Notes: generated by a model from the sequence alone, not told the origin. Positions 53,145-63,617 are shown, counted from the stretch's first letter. The stretch: DNA of 64,000 bases from Ascarosepion bandense (GCA_037127315.1 JBBBDQ010001279.1:1296001-1360000), one strand, 5' to 3'. Numbers and translations are program-made.

Positions 53145-53655
53145 GGGTCCTGGGTATCGCGGTAAACTGCATCCGGCAGCAAGACCTCTGATTGGGAGGT
53201 TGTGAGGAGCATGGAACCATCTTTTAATTGCTGTTGTTCCCAGATCCACCCTAACCCGGAGTAGTAGGGCCTGTTAGGGTTCCAGCTGTGGGCAAACAGT
53301 AAACCCCCAAACAGGGGTCAAAACACTATGAAAGTATAAAAATAGATTTTTGTAGAAATATATACATAAAAATAAACTTTTATAGAAAAATATACATTTT
53401 TGAAGGAAAAATATTACCAACAATACATTTTTGGAGGTAAAAGATTATTACCAGCAATACATTTTTGAATGCAAAACTAGAAGACATCTTCAGTTTTCTA
53501 AAATAAAATAAATTAAAAAAATATTTCATCAAAATCTAACTAAATCAACATTCTCACTATAACCGAATATTAAAAAACATACCTTAAAACCCCATCTTTT
53601 TGGCATTAAATAACCCACAGATGTTGATATGCCGTTAAACAAAACTCAAACGCAA
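53145..53655 (+). mobile_element. Repeat family S5, plus copy
   Basis: TGGGTCCTGGGTATCGCGGT, ACTGCATCCGGCAGCAAGAC, CTCTGATTGGGAGGTTGTGA, then GGATTATTACC-AGCAATACA-type iterations and the tail TTAAATAACCCACAGATGTT. An inverted copy sits at 56250-56770. The join to the preceding LINE (GATGGGTCC) may be the LINE's own 3' end. Confidence 0.75.
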
Positions 53656-54069
53656 ACGTGGTCTGACCTTCGCGGCTAGGAACCGCCATGCCATTTAAAT
53701 AGCAAATCACCCACACACGCTCATCGGCGAAAAGGCCAACTTAAACAGCTTCTTCCCGCAAACTACGGCGCTATAGAACAAACTCCCAAGAGTGTGTTTC
53801 CCCGATCACTGCAATCTTGATTTGTTCAAATATAGAATCAAACATTATCCATATGAACTACTCCTTAACGTAATTCACTACTTCGAGTAGCCCCCGAGCC
53901 TTGTACATGGTGAACCATACTGTAAAAGATAAAAATGCCGTTTATACTAGAATAAAAAAAAGGCATATATCCGGTTTACATTAGTGTCAAAAAGGTAAAC
54001 ATAGGTCCGTTTTATATGATAATGAAAAGGTTAGACATTGGTCCAGTTTACACCCAAGTCAAAAAGACA
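53656..54069. other. LINE-like scrap and ACATAGGTCC-type repeats
   Basis: 53735-53890 contains CTACGGCGCTATAGAACAAA and similar C-terminal LINE phrases. 53925-54069 has three degenerate units around ATAGGTCCGTTTTATATGA and ATTGGTCCAGTTTACACCC, the last split by the MITE at 54070. Confidence 0.45.
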
Positions 54070-54459
54070 TACACTACCGGTCATAATTATTAGGCCACCC
54101 CAGTGTTTTAAAAAAGTGATCTATTTCATATTATTTTTTAGTATTTATTGCCGAGTGATTAATTGTAAATGAAAATAGAATGACTCTTTTGTTAATACTG
54201 CACAATAACATGTGCATCAAATGAATTTATAAATATTTAATAATTACCTATATTGCAGTTCATCAATGAAAGAATGAAGAAAATTTAGGGTGATTTGGAC
54301 GAATTAATCTTTGCTTCTATGCCTTGTAAAATTTTGCAAAGTAATAATAACAAAAGAACCATTTTATTTTCATTTAGAATTATCCACTTAAAAATAGTAT
54401 GAAATACATCTTTTCTATTAAAAAACTGGGGTGACCTAATAATTATGGCCGGTAATGTA
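54070..54459. mobile_element. Tc1-like MITE with about 43-bp TIRs (390 bp)
   Basis: The left end TACACTACCGGTCATAATTA / TTAGGCCACCCCAGT and the right end ACTGGGGTGACCTAA / TAATTATGGCCGGTAATGTA are imperfect inverses. TA at both outer ends is the target duplication expected of Tc1/mariner. The interior has no transposase frame. It interrupts a short GGTCC-type repeat. Confidence 0.85.
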
Positions 54460-54599
54460 GGTCCATGGATCGCTTTGAGTCACTGTAAATTGCCATGTTT
54501 TCTTACGGTTTTGCAACCTGTTCTTTTCTTTATTCAAGGCCGGATTTAGATCCTAAAAGACCCTTTATTACGTATGTTTGTCTCCCGTATCTGTATTAA

Positions 54600-55310
54600 A
54601 AACAAAAAACTTTAAAAAAAAAAAAACAAAGATATATTTTTAAGGGCAAAACCTGAAACTCTTCAACTAAATTTTTGTAATGATTTTGGAACTCCTCCAG
54701 TTTGTTTTATTAATTTCGTGAGATATTTTTTATTCGAACTTTACATCCAACAAGAAATATGTCTAGAATGAAGAGCCTGGAATGCTAGAATTCAAATTTA
54801 CTAGCAAAGCACCCTAAAAAACATAAACATGATGAAGAAGGGAAAGTCTGGCCTGCTACAATCTTGCTACATCAGAAAGATGTACATAAAGAGATTCATC
54901 GAAACCTAAAGGGACTCCATCGAATTTAAAAGACTCGCTCCAACTAAAGAGGCTCAAATACTCTAAATTGTTTAAAATTAGTTCGAATTAATTAACACTC
55001 ACAGAAAAGACTGATTTAGGTTTTAAGATAACCCTAACATCATAGAATTTAGGGGCCCCATAGACCTTGTATATATAAAAAAGATATATTTTTAGATTAT
55101 GCATTTTTGGCATGAAAGACTTCAACTAATTTTTTTAATGGCTTTAGAACTCATCCATTTAGTTTGTTAACAACTTCATTATATATATTTTTATCCGAAT
55201 CTTGAAATGTATCAAAATGAAGGGCCTGTATTACACTGGAATTATAGAAATTCACATCCTAAAAAAACATGATGGCGAAAGAAAATTCTGACCATAGCAG
55301 AAAAAAAAAT
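54600..55310. repeat. Diverged direct duplication, about 240-bp units, 450 bp apart
   Basis: AGATATATTTTTAAGGGCAA, CTTCAACTAAATTTTTGTAA and AGAATGAAGAGCCTGGAAT (about 54630-54782) recur as AGATATATTTTTAGATTATG, CTTCAACTAATTTTTTTAAT and AAAATGAAGGGCCTGTATTA (about 55082-55234). Confidence 0.7.
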
Positions 55311-55444
55311 GAATTATATTTATTAAAATTGCCAACTTCAAATAGTCAAGCTCGTACTTATACATCATGGAGACCAGGGAGAAAATAATCGATCCTTGGA
55401 TTGTATCACATTGTAATAGATATTTATCTCGCCTCCCCACAGAG

Positions 55445-55975
55445 ATATGATGTGACACAAAGTCGAGTTTGCGGTGACAAACTCGAGAACGTACGTCTTG
55501 GTCAGAGCCCAAAATTGCCCAGCCCCTGTAACCGTCGGTTGCGCTGGCCTCGGTGCCGGCCACCTATCCACTCCTCTAATGCAACCTTAGGCATCTCTTC
55601 TCCAGGACCGGGAACCTCTCAGTATTTTATTTTTTCAATTGCTTATCTATCCGCGGACAGAGACACACCCGAGCCACACCCGAGCCACACCCTGCCCGAA
55701 GACAGAGACTCAATTGAGAGATGATAGTCACTACCCGGCAGTTGTCAGAGCGACTTGTACCAGTGAGAAATCAATTACACAGATATAGTAGAGAAGAAAA
55801 AAAAAACAGTTTTGTGGGCCCTTGGCTGAAGACCATATGTAAATCCGGCATTGTCCGCGTTGGGTTTTTTTTTTCTGTTTGGTATTTTCTAGGACAGAGT
55901 TATTGTGAAATGATTCTCAACCCTAGCTAAGGTGGGGAGATCAACGATTCTCCCGTTGTCAGTGGTGACCCCGAG
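55445..55975 (+). mobile_element. Possible LTR fragment with primer-binding-like site
   Basis: A CpG-containing block ends CTCCCGTTGTCA at 55961, directly followed by GTGGTGACCCCGAG. The GTGGTGACCCCGA string is common just inside the 5' LTR of metazoan Gypsy-type elements. No second LTR or gag/pol frame is seen, and the 5' boundary is unknown. Confidence 0.35.
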
Positions 55976-56249
55976 AGGTGAACACCTGTGAGCAAGCTCG
56001 AATTATTTGTGCATGCGTGAGAAAGAGAAAAGCAAACGGTTGGACTGATGGCAGTAATTCCAGTCTAGGCATCATCACGATTTAATAACCGCTCCAAAGA
56101 AGAGAACGGGGTATCGAGATGGTGGGGGTCAATTTCTCATAAACTGTAGATCGAGAAGGTAAATTTCCACATTTGGAACAAGGGCGCGTAGAGTGTAGTG
56201 AGGTCGTGTAGTGAGGTAGAGTCAGTTTTTTTGCTTATTTTTTATATTT

Positions 56250-56770
56250 TTTTTAGTTTTGTTTAATGACATATCAGCCTCTGTGGGTTATTTAGTGCTT
56301 AAAACGTGAGGTTTTAAGATATTTTTTTAAATGTTCAGTTATAGTGAGAAGGTTGATTTAGTCAGATTTGAATGAAAATTTGTTTTTTTTTTATTCTTTT
56401 TTATTTCAGAAAACTGAAAATGTCTTCTAGTTTCGTATTAAAAAATGTATTGCTGGTAATAATTTTTTTCCTTCAAAAATGTGTTATGGCAATAATTTTT
56501 TCCTTCAGACATGTATATTTTTCTATAAAAGTTTATTTTTATGTATATATTGCTATAAAAATCTATTTTTATACTTTCATAGTGTTCTGACCCCAGTTTT
56601 AGGGTTAGCTATTTGCCCATAGCTGGGACCCTAACAGATGCTACCACTCCGGGTCAGGGTGGACCTGGGAACAACAGCAATTAAGAGGTGGTTCGATACT
56701 CCTCACAACCTCCCAATCAGAGGTCTTGCTGCCGGATGCAGTTTACCGTCATACCCAGGACCGGCAGTGT
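56250..56770 (-). mobile_element. Repeat family S5, inverted copy
   Basis: Reverse complement of 53145-53655. On the plus strand it begins GTTTAATGACATATCAGCCT, passes CACTCCGGGTCAGGGTGG and ends CCGTCATACCCAGGACCG. Good agreement over about 500 bp. Confidence 0.8.
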
Positions 56771-56869
56771 CAGAAGTTGTATAAAATTTAGAATATGAAA
56801 TTTTTTTGACACACCCGATTCGTTACAAAGAAAAGAGAAGCTTGAGCGAATTGAACGACAGAACAGTCA

Positions 56870-57175
56870 GTCATTCAACCAGTTAAAGGCCATACGCGAT
56901 ACACGCTTGGGCGATCATGTCTCGAAAGAGACATGAATGATTGGGCAGAAGATTATCCCGCAGTAGGTTGCCATTGCTTTTTGCGGTAGACCGGTTGCCA
57001 GCCAAGGCTATAGAACCCAATCTGTACTGTTATTTAACTCTTAACTGTAGAGAAGAGATGGATTAATACCTTTCCAAGGGGTATTTGTGCATAAGTGAAT
57101 GCAAGGAATTCAACTGGAATTCGAACTCGGATCCCTGATTTCTCGTTCTGAACCGATATCCACTGCACCACAAAA
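56870..57175 (-). mobile_element. tRNA-derived SINE, family S2, well preserved
   Basis: Minus-strand head TGTGGTGCAGTGGATATCGG, B box GAGTTCGAATTCC, end GGCCTTTAACTGGTTGAATG. It keeps CpGs (ATACGCGATACACGC), suggesting a younger copy. Confidence 0.85.
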
Positions 57176-57479
57176 TAGAAAAGGAAAACAAAGAGATAAG
57201 AGTAATTTAGCGCAATAAAAGAGAGGAAGTTGTGGTTTGACGTTTGAATACAGCCACAATAATTTGAGTCTTCTCTCTTTATCGCAGCCACTTGGAGATG
57301 TAAATATAACAGACTGAAAACCTCAGTCTGCTCTACCATTTAATCTATAGCTGGTGGGGATAAATGATATATTCATACCATTCCCAAAAAGTATTTGCGT
57401 GAAAATGATCACAATTGAATTTCAAACTCATATCATCAATTTTTCGGTATTTACCCGAGCCTCCCCACCAAAGTCCGAT
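57176..57479. other. No recognised feature
   Basis: Contains a scrap of SINE tail (CTCTACCATTTAATCTATAG) near 57330. Confidence 0.4.
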
Positions 57480-57771
57480 TTCTACCGTCGGACATTCCGA
57501 GTGCATTCGCTCGGGTAAAAATTTCCCGTAGACCCGGTATACGGGGGATTGGTCTCTCGTTTATTTACCCTAGACGTGACTCTGCCCTTCGGCATAGCCT
57601 CGTTTGGGTTCCTCTCAACCCAAAAGGCAGAGATTTCGACAAGGATAAAGTTTATATTCGCTCTAACGAACCCTCTAGATTTCTCGTTCCAAGCCGTTAA
57701 CCATTCTTTTTCTTTTATGTGCCGTGCCCTTTCAGGACGTTGGCGATCATGGACCTCCATAATGTTCTATA
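57480..57771 (-). mobile_element. RTE-like LINE 3' terminus with 3' UTR
   Basis: The minus strand reads LWRSMIANVLKGHGT then a stop (57715-57717), the conserved C terminus of this RTE-like family. The following minus-strand sequence down to about 57480 (CCCGTATACCGGGTCTACGG) would be 3' UTR or a second element. It contains a short inverted CCCGTA/GACCCGGTATACGGGG hairpin. GC-richer than its surroundings. Confidence 0.65.
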
Positions 57772-58135
57772 ACAGCTTACAGCGACATCGCTTTGAAACA
57801 CCGATCACCCGAATGATCACAGAAGTTAAGCAACATCGAGCCTGGTCAGTACCTTGATGGGTGACCACTTCGGAATTCCATGTGCTGTAAATTCGCATGT
57901 GTGGGTGGTGCAATGGATAATCGAAATTGTCAACCGGGGAGCCATGTTCCAATTCAAGTCAGGTTCGTTATATTTACTTACTCGCAAATACCACTAGGAA
58001 ATGTATGAATTCATCTCTTCTCTCCCAGCTATGGGTTAATTAGTAAGACTGGTATCACTCAATCATATTATCTAAAAATATTTTCTGACTTTAAATAAAC
58101 TACAAAATGTTGATAAGCTGGAGAAAAGAAAACAA
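57772..58135 (+). mobile_element. Composite 5S rRNA/tRNA SINE, family S4, near full length
   Basis: AGCTTACAGCGACATCGCTT begins the 5S-like part. CACAGAAGTTAAGCAACATC (box A) and TGATGGGTGACCACTTCGG (box C) are well conserved. TGCTGTAAATTCGCATGTGT leads into tRNA-like GTGGTGCAATGGATAATCGA and a weak B box. Body and tail as at 17071. The best copy of the family here. Confidence 0.85.
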
Positions 58136-58149
58136 TAAAAAATGTCCTA

Positions 58150-58159
58150 AATGTTTTTG

Positions 58160-58191
<32 letters not shown>

Positions 58192-58735
58192 GTTATCTCT
58201 CCTAAACCTAGTCCCGGCATCTATTTGTTCAAGCTGTCTAAACAAGTTATGCATTTTCTTCTGTTCGTCTTGCCTTCAAGATATCCTGTGAGTATCAAAT
58301 TTTCCTAGCCTTCTTTCCACATTAGTTGCCCTAAAAATTTCAATTCTATCTTACTAATGTTAAGTATAGGTGTCCATTTTGTTTCCATTTTCTCTAAGAA
58401 TTTGAAGTTCTTTACATGCTCGGTCCATGGTATTCCCCGTATCCTTCTGTAGAATCATATTTCTGTTACTTCTTCCTCATCTTTGAGGAAATTGTCGAGT
58501 TTTCACTGCCATATGGGAGGCTAATATTACATAAGTTTAGTTCTCTTTTCTTTTTTCTGTTGCTTAACGTTTAATCTTCCTCGGCGAGAATATTGTCCAG
58601 CATTTACTGCCATATAGAAGGACAGGTACTACATTACAGTTCCATATACTTTTCTTTGTTTCTGTTCCTTCAAGTCTCTTCCTCATCTTTGATGAGATTC
58701 TCAAGCATTCATTGCCATATAAGAGGACTGATAGT
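58150..58735 (-). mobile_element. RTE-like LINE 3' coding fragment with iterated motif
   Basis: Minus-strand frames include VVPVLLYGSKCWTI and LLYGNECLRISSKMRKRLE, the YG-E-WTIS-KM motif near the C terminus of RTE-type polymerases. The motif appears three times (about 58490, 58590 and 58700), so the region has been internally duplicated. No frame is intact. Confidence 0.65.
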
Positions 58736-58850
58736 AACATATCACTCAATAAATCCCGAGCCTAACTAATAAAACAACAACTTTTATGCAAAATTCGATT
58801 TTATTCATCAACATAGTCTCCTATTTGTAGCTGCAAGGAAAAAAATTTAA
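58736..58850 (-). mobile_element. Mariner terminal fragment
   Basis: ATCACTCAATAAATCCCGAG, CTAACTAATAAAACAACAAC and TTCATCAACATAGTCTC match the left end of the full mariner at 58954 but stop at about 58830. Confidence 0.65.
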
Positions 58851-58953
58851 ACGTGTCCTTGGTGTTTGCCGAGAAAATGAGGCACCGTATTGCATCTAAC
58901 AACTTTGACTCTCGTGATTATTGGCAGCTCTGTAATAGCGTATTAAATATGAG

Positions 58954-60236
58954 TAACACATCACCCATTAATTCCCGGGTTTAACTAATAAAACAACTAC
59001 TTTTAGGCAAAATTCGACTTCATTCATCGACATAGTCTCATTCTAGGGTGATACACTGATTCCAACGCTTCTCTAACAATTCGATGCTTTTTTTGAAGAA
59101 CGATTTGTCTTTGGCGTCAAAATACACATCATTTTCCGATATCACTTCTTCATTAGAGCCAAATCTCTTTCCCTAGAGAATTCTTTTGAGGTCTGCAAAC
59201 AGCCAGTAGTCATTGGGGGCCAGATCTGAAGAATTGGGTGGATTCAAAAGCAATTCGAAGTGCAATTCATGTAGTTTTGCCATCATTGCGGTCTTGTGAC
59301 ATGGTGCGTTGTCTTGGTGAAAGATCACTTTTTTCTTCTTCATTTGTGGCCATTCTGTGGTGATTTCTTCCTTCAAAACCACCAATAATGCTATATAATA
59401 TTCGCTATTGATGGTTGTTTCTTTCTGAAGGTAATCGGTAAACAAAATATCTTGCGCATCCCAAAATATGGCGGTCAAACCCTTATCTGCTGATGTTTGC
59501 GGCTTTGGTTGCTTTGGACGCCTTTCACCTGCTGCTGCTCACCCAGTTGACTGCCGATTTGGCTCCGGATTGAAGTGGTGGATCCATGTTTCATCCATTG
59601 TCACATATTTACCCAAAAACTTCTTTTTGTTGTGTTGAAACATTTGCAAACAACGCTCTGAATCGTCGACGCGTTGTTGTTTTTGATCGACTGTGAGCAA
59701 ACGCGGTACCCACTTTGAACATAGCTTTTTCATTGATAAATGTTTATGCAAAATTGTGGATACACTGCCTTCTGATATGTTCAACTCGCCTGTTATCTCA
59801 CGCAACTTCAATTTACGGCCAAAACGAGTTAGTGGATTTTTTTTGTGTGCGTGTTTTCCGCCACAACTACCGATTTTGGGCGACCTGAGCGTTTAGCATC
59901 ATTCGTGTCTATACAACCGCGTTTAAAGTCAGCATACGTTTTTTTTCCGACGGAGCAGAGTCCGAATAATACTTATCATTGCTTTGCTTGAACAGTATTT
60001 TTTTCCATCAGAAAGCAATGTTTTATCAACACACGAAATTCAGCTTTTTCCATTGTTTTAAAAATTTACAACAGTAGCTTCACTTAAATAAGTGTAATTT
60101 GTAAACTAATTATCCGATTGGGTCCAAATTTTGTCACTTGTTATTGGAAGGTTAGTACTTCATAAAAATCATATGTATTTGTTAATTAGTAGCGCCATCT
60201 ATATGTCAGGCCCGGGAATTATTGAGTGATGTGTTA
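58954..60236 (-). mobile_element. Mariner transposon, near full length, inactivated
   Basis: TAACACATCACCCATTAATT and the inverse of AATTATTGAGTGATGTGTTA form TIRs with flanking TA. Length 1,283 bp is typical of mariner. The minus-strand transposase runs from about 60055 (MEKAEFRVLIKHCF-like start) to about 59170. The centre has VTMDETWIHHF (first D), FHQDNAPCH (second D) and SSDLAPNDYW (third D). An in-frame TGA at 59539-59541 replaces the tryptophan expected after NRQS, and the N-terminal third appears frameshifted. One residue fewer than usual separates the second and third aspartates. Confidence 0.9.
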
Positions 60237-60440
60237 CATAACAGTTCAATACTGTTCTCTTTGTTTCTGTTTTTTCAAGTCTCTTCTTCATCTGTGAGAA
60301 GACTGTCTGGCATTCACTGCTATATAGGAGGACTGATATTACACAATAGATGTTTTTCTTTATTTCTAACGAAACTTTTTAGCTTTTTCAATGCATCTTT
60401 TGCTATCCCAATGCGCGTTCATGTTCCAGACACATCCTAA
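60237..60440 (-). mobile_element. RTE-like LINE fragment, continuation beyond mariner
   Basis: AACAGTTCAATACTGTTCTC and TGTCTGGCATTCACTGCTAT match the LINE blocks at 58640-58735 and 63290-63345, so the mariner is inserted in or next to this LINE. Confidence 0.6.
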
Positions 60441-60829
60441 GCTAGGCATAACATGCGTGATTCTAGTGATTAATAGAAATGCACTCTGTTTCTATTTAAG
60501 TCCTTGTGAAATTTTTGAAAAGTATTCGGCTCTCCATCAAATGAGTTGCACTACATATCAATGGAGCCTGTGGTCACATCATCTACGCTTCAGTCATCTC
60601 ATTTGAAGTGACACTTCAAAGCCGGTTTGCGTTGGATCTTGTCCATCTATTACCTTATCAGTCTCATTATATTATCTCCCCTTCAGTAACGATACAGAGG
60701 AGTTAAAAATATCCTGCCTGTCTTTTGCATTCTTCCTTGGAAACCCGAAATGTCTATTTTCTCGCAAAACCTCTAAGTATTTACTGACAACTTTAAAGAA
60801 TATAAACTTCCCGTCGTCTACTTCTTTTG
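60441..60829. other. No gene recognised
   Basis: Ordinary-complexity DNA; 60690-60829 may be diverged RTE coding sequence on the minus strand. Confidence 0.35.
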
Positions 60830-61140
60830 GTTGCCATGTCCCTTTAGGACGTGGGTGATCATGGCTCTTCATAATTATTTTTTTTTTTGTTCTAATGTAC
60901 TTTTAACTTTTTACCATCCATTTTCTTCTTGCTCTGCTATCCATTCACTTTTTATAGGCTGTGTTCCTAAAGGACATGAAGATCATGGCTCTCCACAACT
61001 TTCTGTTTGTTATTGCTTTAAGTAACTTTTGAGCTTTTACTACCCATCTTTGTCCTTGCTCTGCTTTCTAATCACTTCTTTTATATGCTGTGTCCCTTCA
61101 GGGCATAGGCAATCATCACTCTCCACAACTTCCTGAGAAT
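60830..61140 (-). repeat. Tandem copies of an RTE-like LINE 3' terminus
   Basis: CCTTTAGGACGTGGGTGATC (60841), CCTAAAGGACATGAAGATCA (60966) and CCCTTCAGGGCATAGGCAAT (61094) start successive units of about 125 and 128 bp. Each corresponds to the last codons plus about 90 bp of downstream sequence (CTTGCTCTGCTATCCATTCA / CTTGCTCTGCTTTCTAATCA). Confidence 0.75.
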
Positions 61141-61261
61141 AGAAAATACTGGAGATCCATGGCCGCCCTGAAATGACACAGCAGAAGTATGTAGCTGTGC
61201 GCGTCATATTGAGAATACCGATTCAGACAACCTTGTAAACATGATTTCCTCCTTTGCCATT

Positions 61262-61970
61262 GGTATCTAATATCTATCTAAACTTATTTATAAATGGAAC
61301 TTTGTCTCTGTGTGTGTGTCCGTTACCTATAGACACCGAAACGGCTGAACCGATTTTCTTAAAAATTTACACAGTTGTACTATAAGCGTCTGCGAGTGTT
61401 CTGAGCTAGGTTTTGTGTCGAGGTACCCCCGATAAATATCGAAAATCGATAATCGAAAAAATCGAGTGTGGTCCGATTTAAATCAAATTTGATACACTCA
61501 TAGACAAAGACATAAGAAACGATATTCAGAAGTCTGAAGGTTGCAGTTCTTACAATAGTGCAGAAAATCGATAATATATATATATATATATATATAAGGC
61601 AAGATGTTTGTGTGTGTCTGCTTATCTACCTGTATGTCTGTATTTTTTTCAGCTCTTTTATTTTAGTTTTTGCTTCGGGTTTGGCTCTAAGTAGGTATAA
61701 TTGTAGTTCTTAGTCTCAGCCATGATATCATTTACTCAGAGGACTTATTTAGCCTTCAAAATTCAGTTTACGACGAAAGAAACTTATTTGATATCGATAC
61801 CAGGAAATCAAAATTTGACTTACATCCATTCATTTTTCTTTCAGTCTACGGTCTCGCTTTAAGTGGAAACAACTATTGCTTTTTAGTCTTTCGTGCCAAC
61901 GTCCAAAGACCATGGGATTCATGTTAAAGCTTTCATTACAACCGAGCAACTCCGGGCTATACTGCTAGTT
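61262..61970 (-). mobile_element. Interspersed repeat R, inverted copy
   Basis: Begins AAACTTATTTATAAATGGAA, has GAAACGGCTGAACCGATTTT, a TA core (61575-61597) and ends CCGGGCTATACTGCTAGT. Compared with 17826-18345, about 250 bp of extra sequence lies between the TA core and the AAAGCTTTCATTACA end. Confidence 0.75.
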
Positions 61971-62259
61971 TGTCTATAGCGGAATTGTCACTTGAAACGA
62001 ATTGACTTATGCTTCTTTTGAATTGTATTCGCTAATCTCATTAGAATTTTTTTTTTTTTTTGTATTTAGGAACTGCGGTTAGTTTTATAAACGGGGGAAA
62101 ATCAATTAAACAAACCTTATAATCCTATTTTCAGAGCATGTGAGTCACTAAAAAAACAAGAACAAAAAAACAAAACAAAAACAGGCCAAACAATGTTCAG
62201 ATAAAAAATATTTGCAACAAAAACCTGTATGAAAAGACTTAACTCTTTACTTTATATGA
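61971..62259. other. Spacer between inverted R copies
   Basis: AT-rich; T run at 62048-62061. Confidence 0.5.
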
Positions 62260-62514
62260 AACTAGCAGTATAGCCCGGCGTTGCTCGGGTGTAATGAAAG
62301 CTTTAAAACTAATCCATGGTACTGGACTCAACCTAAATAATATTTGTGTGAAGTTTGGAGAGAATCGGATAAAAATTGTGGATTTGTATAAAGGACATAC
62401 AGACAGATAAACAGACACACACACAAACATCTTGCCTTATATATATATATATATCCGAGTGAATACAGAACAAAGAATTCTTTTCACGTCCAAAACATTA
62501 ATTTAAAACAGTGC

Positions 62515-62572
<58 letters not shown>

Positions 62573-62884
62573 ATTTTCTGCACTATTGTAAGAACTGCAA
62601 CATTGAAACTTCTGAAAATCGTTTCTTATGTCTTTGTCTATGAGTGTATGAAATTTGATTAAAATCTGACCACTCCTATAACCCGATTTTTTCGATTATC
62701 AATTCTCGATATTTATCGTGGGTACCTCGACACAAAACCTAGCTAAGAACACTCGCAGACGCTTATAGTACAACTGTGTAAATTTTCAAGAAAATCGGTT
62801 CAGCCGTTTCGGTGTCTATAGGTAACGGACAAACACACAGAGACACATACACACACAAAGTTCCATTTATAAATAAATTTAGAT
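62260..62884 (+). mobile_element. Interspersed repeat R, plus copy
   Basis: CTAGCAGTATAGCCCGGCGT, TGCTCGGGTGTAATGAAAGC ... TCGGTTCAGCCGTTTCGGTG and GTTCCATTTATAAATAAATT. The first 18 bases include CCCGGCGTTGCTCGGG, which can form a small hairpin. The TA core is doubled around a 70-bp insert (62454-62520). Confidence 0.8.
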
Positions 62885-62924
62885 CTTGAACACGATTTTC
62901 TGTTTCGATTACATGTTTTTTTCT

Positions 62925-63410
62925 TTATGTTCTGTATCCCTTCAGGACGTAGGCGATCATGGACCTCCACCTCTTCCTTTTTGCTCTTTATATATGTTGT
63001 CCTTCTATTTCTCCCAAACCCTTCTCTGCTATTTATTTATCAGGTATGTCACGCGATGTTTACCTCTGTCTCTGTTTACCTCTATCCGCCCTGTGCGTAT
63101 CAGATTGTCCAAACCCGCCTTCCTTCGTGTCAAAGAAACTTCAGCTGTCGCTTTCTAAATCTAAGTATAAGTTTCCTGTTCATTTCTATTCTCTACGAAA
63201 CCTCGTCGTTGCTCGCATGTTTGGTCCATAGCATTCTTCTGTAGAACCACATTTCTGTTGCTTCGACTCTGTCCTTCATCTCTGAGGAAATTGTCCAGCG
63301 TTCACTGCCATATACAGGAGGACAGATATCACATGACAGTCCAGTACTCTTTTCTTTGTTTCTTGCGAAATTTTCCTATCTCAATACTCTACTCATCTAA
63401 TGTCCCGAAA
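62925..63410 (-). mobile_element. RTE-like LINE 3' coding fragment
   Basis: The minus strand reads YGSERWTISSEMKDRVEAT, then EMWFYRRML and HASNDEV, and at the end WRSMIAYVLKGYRT followed by a stop at the 62930s. These are the C-terminal about 130 codons of an RTE-type polymerase with frameshifts. It is the longest coding piece of this family in the window. Confidence 0.75.
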
Positions 63411-63576
63411 ACGGGTAACGAAAATGGGAATTTTACTCTTTACAAGTGAGCCCCTTTAGTAAAAAATGACAGCAAAATGTTTGAGAAGATTATCACCTGT
63501 TTTCTCACAGGTTATCCCTCCATGAGCATAACAGGAGGGAAATATCCTCTCTATTATAATAAAGACCTTTGTGTGT

Positions 63577-63582
<6 letters not shown>

Positions 63583-63617
<35 letters not shown>
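63583..63617. repeat. (TA)n microsatellite
   Basis: Pure TA run. Confidence 0.95.

Noticed and set aside
57482..57760. A 92-codon frame that might be a gene.
   Set aside because: It runs through the out-of-frame end of the RTE-like LINE and its 3' flank; the real LINE frame ends at the stop at 57715-57717.
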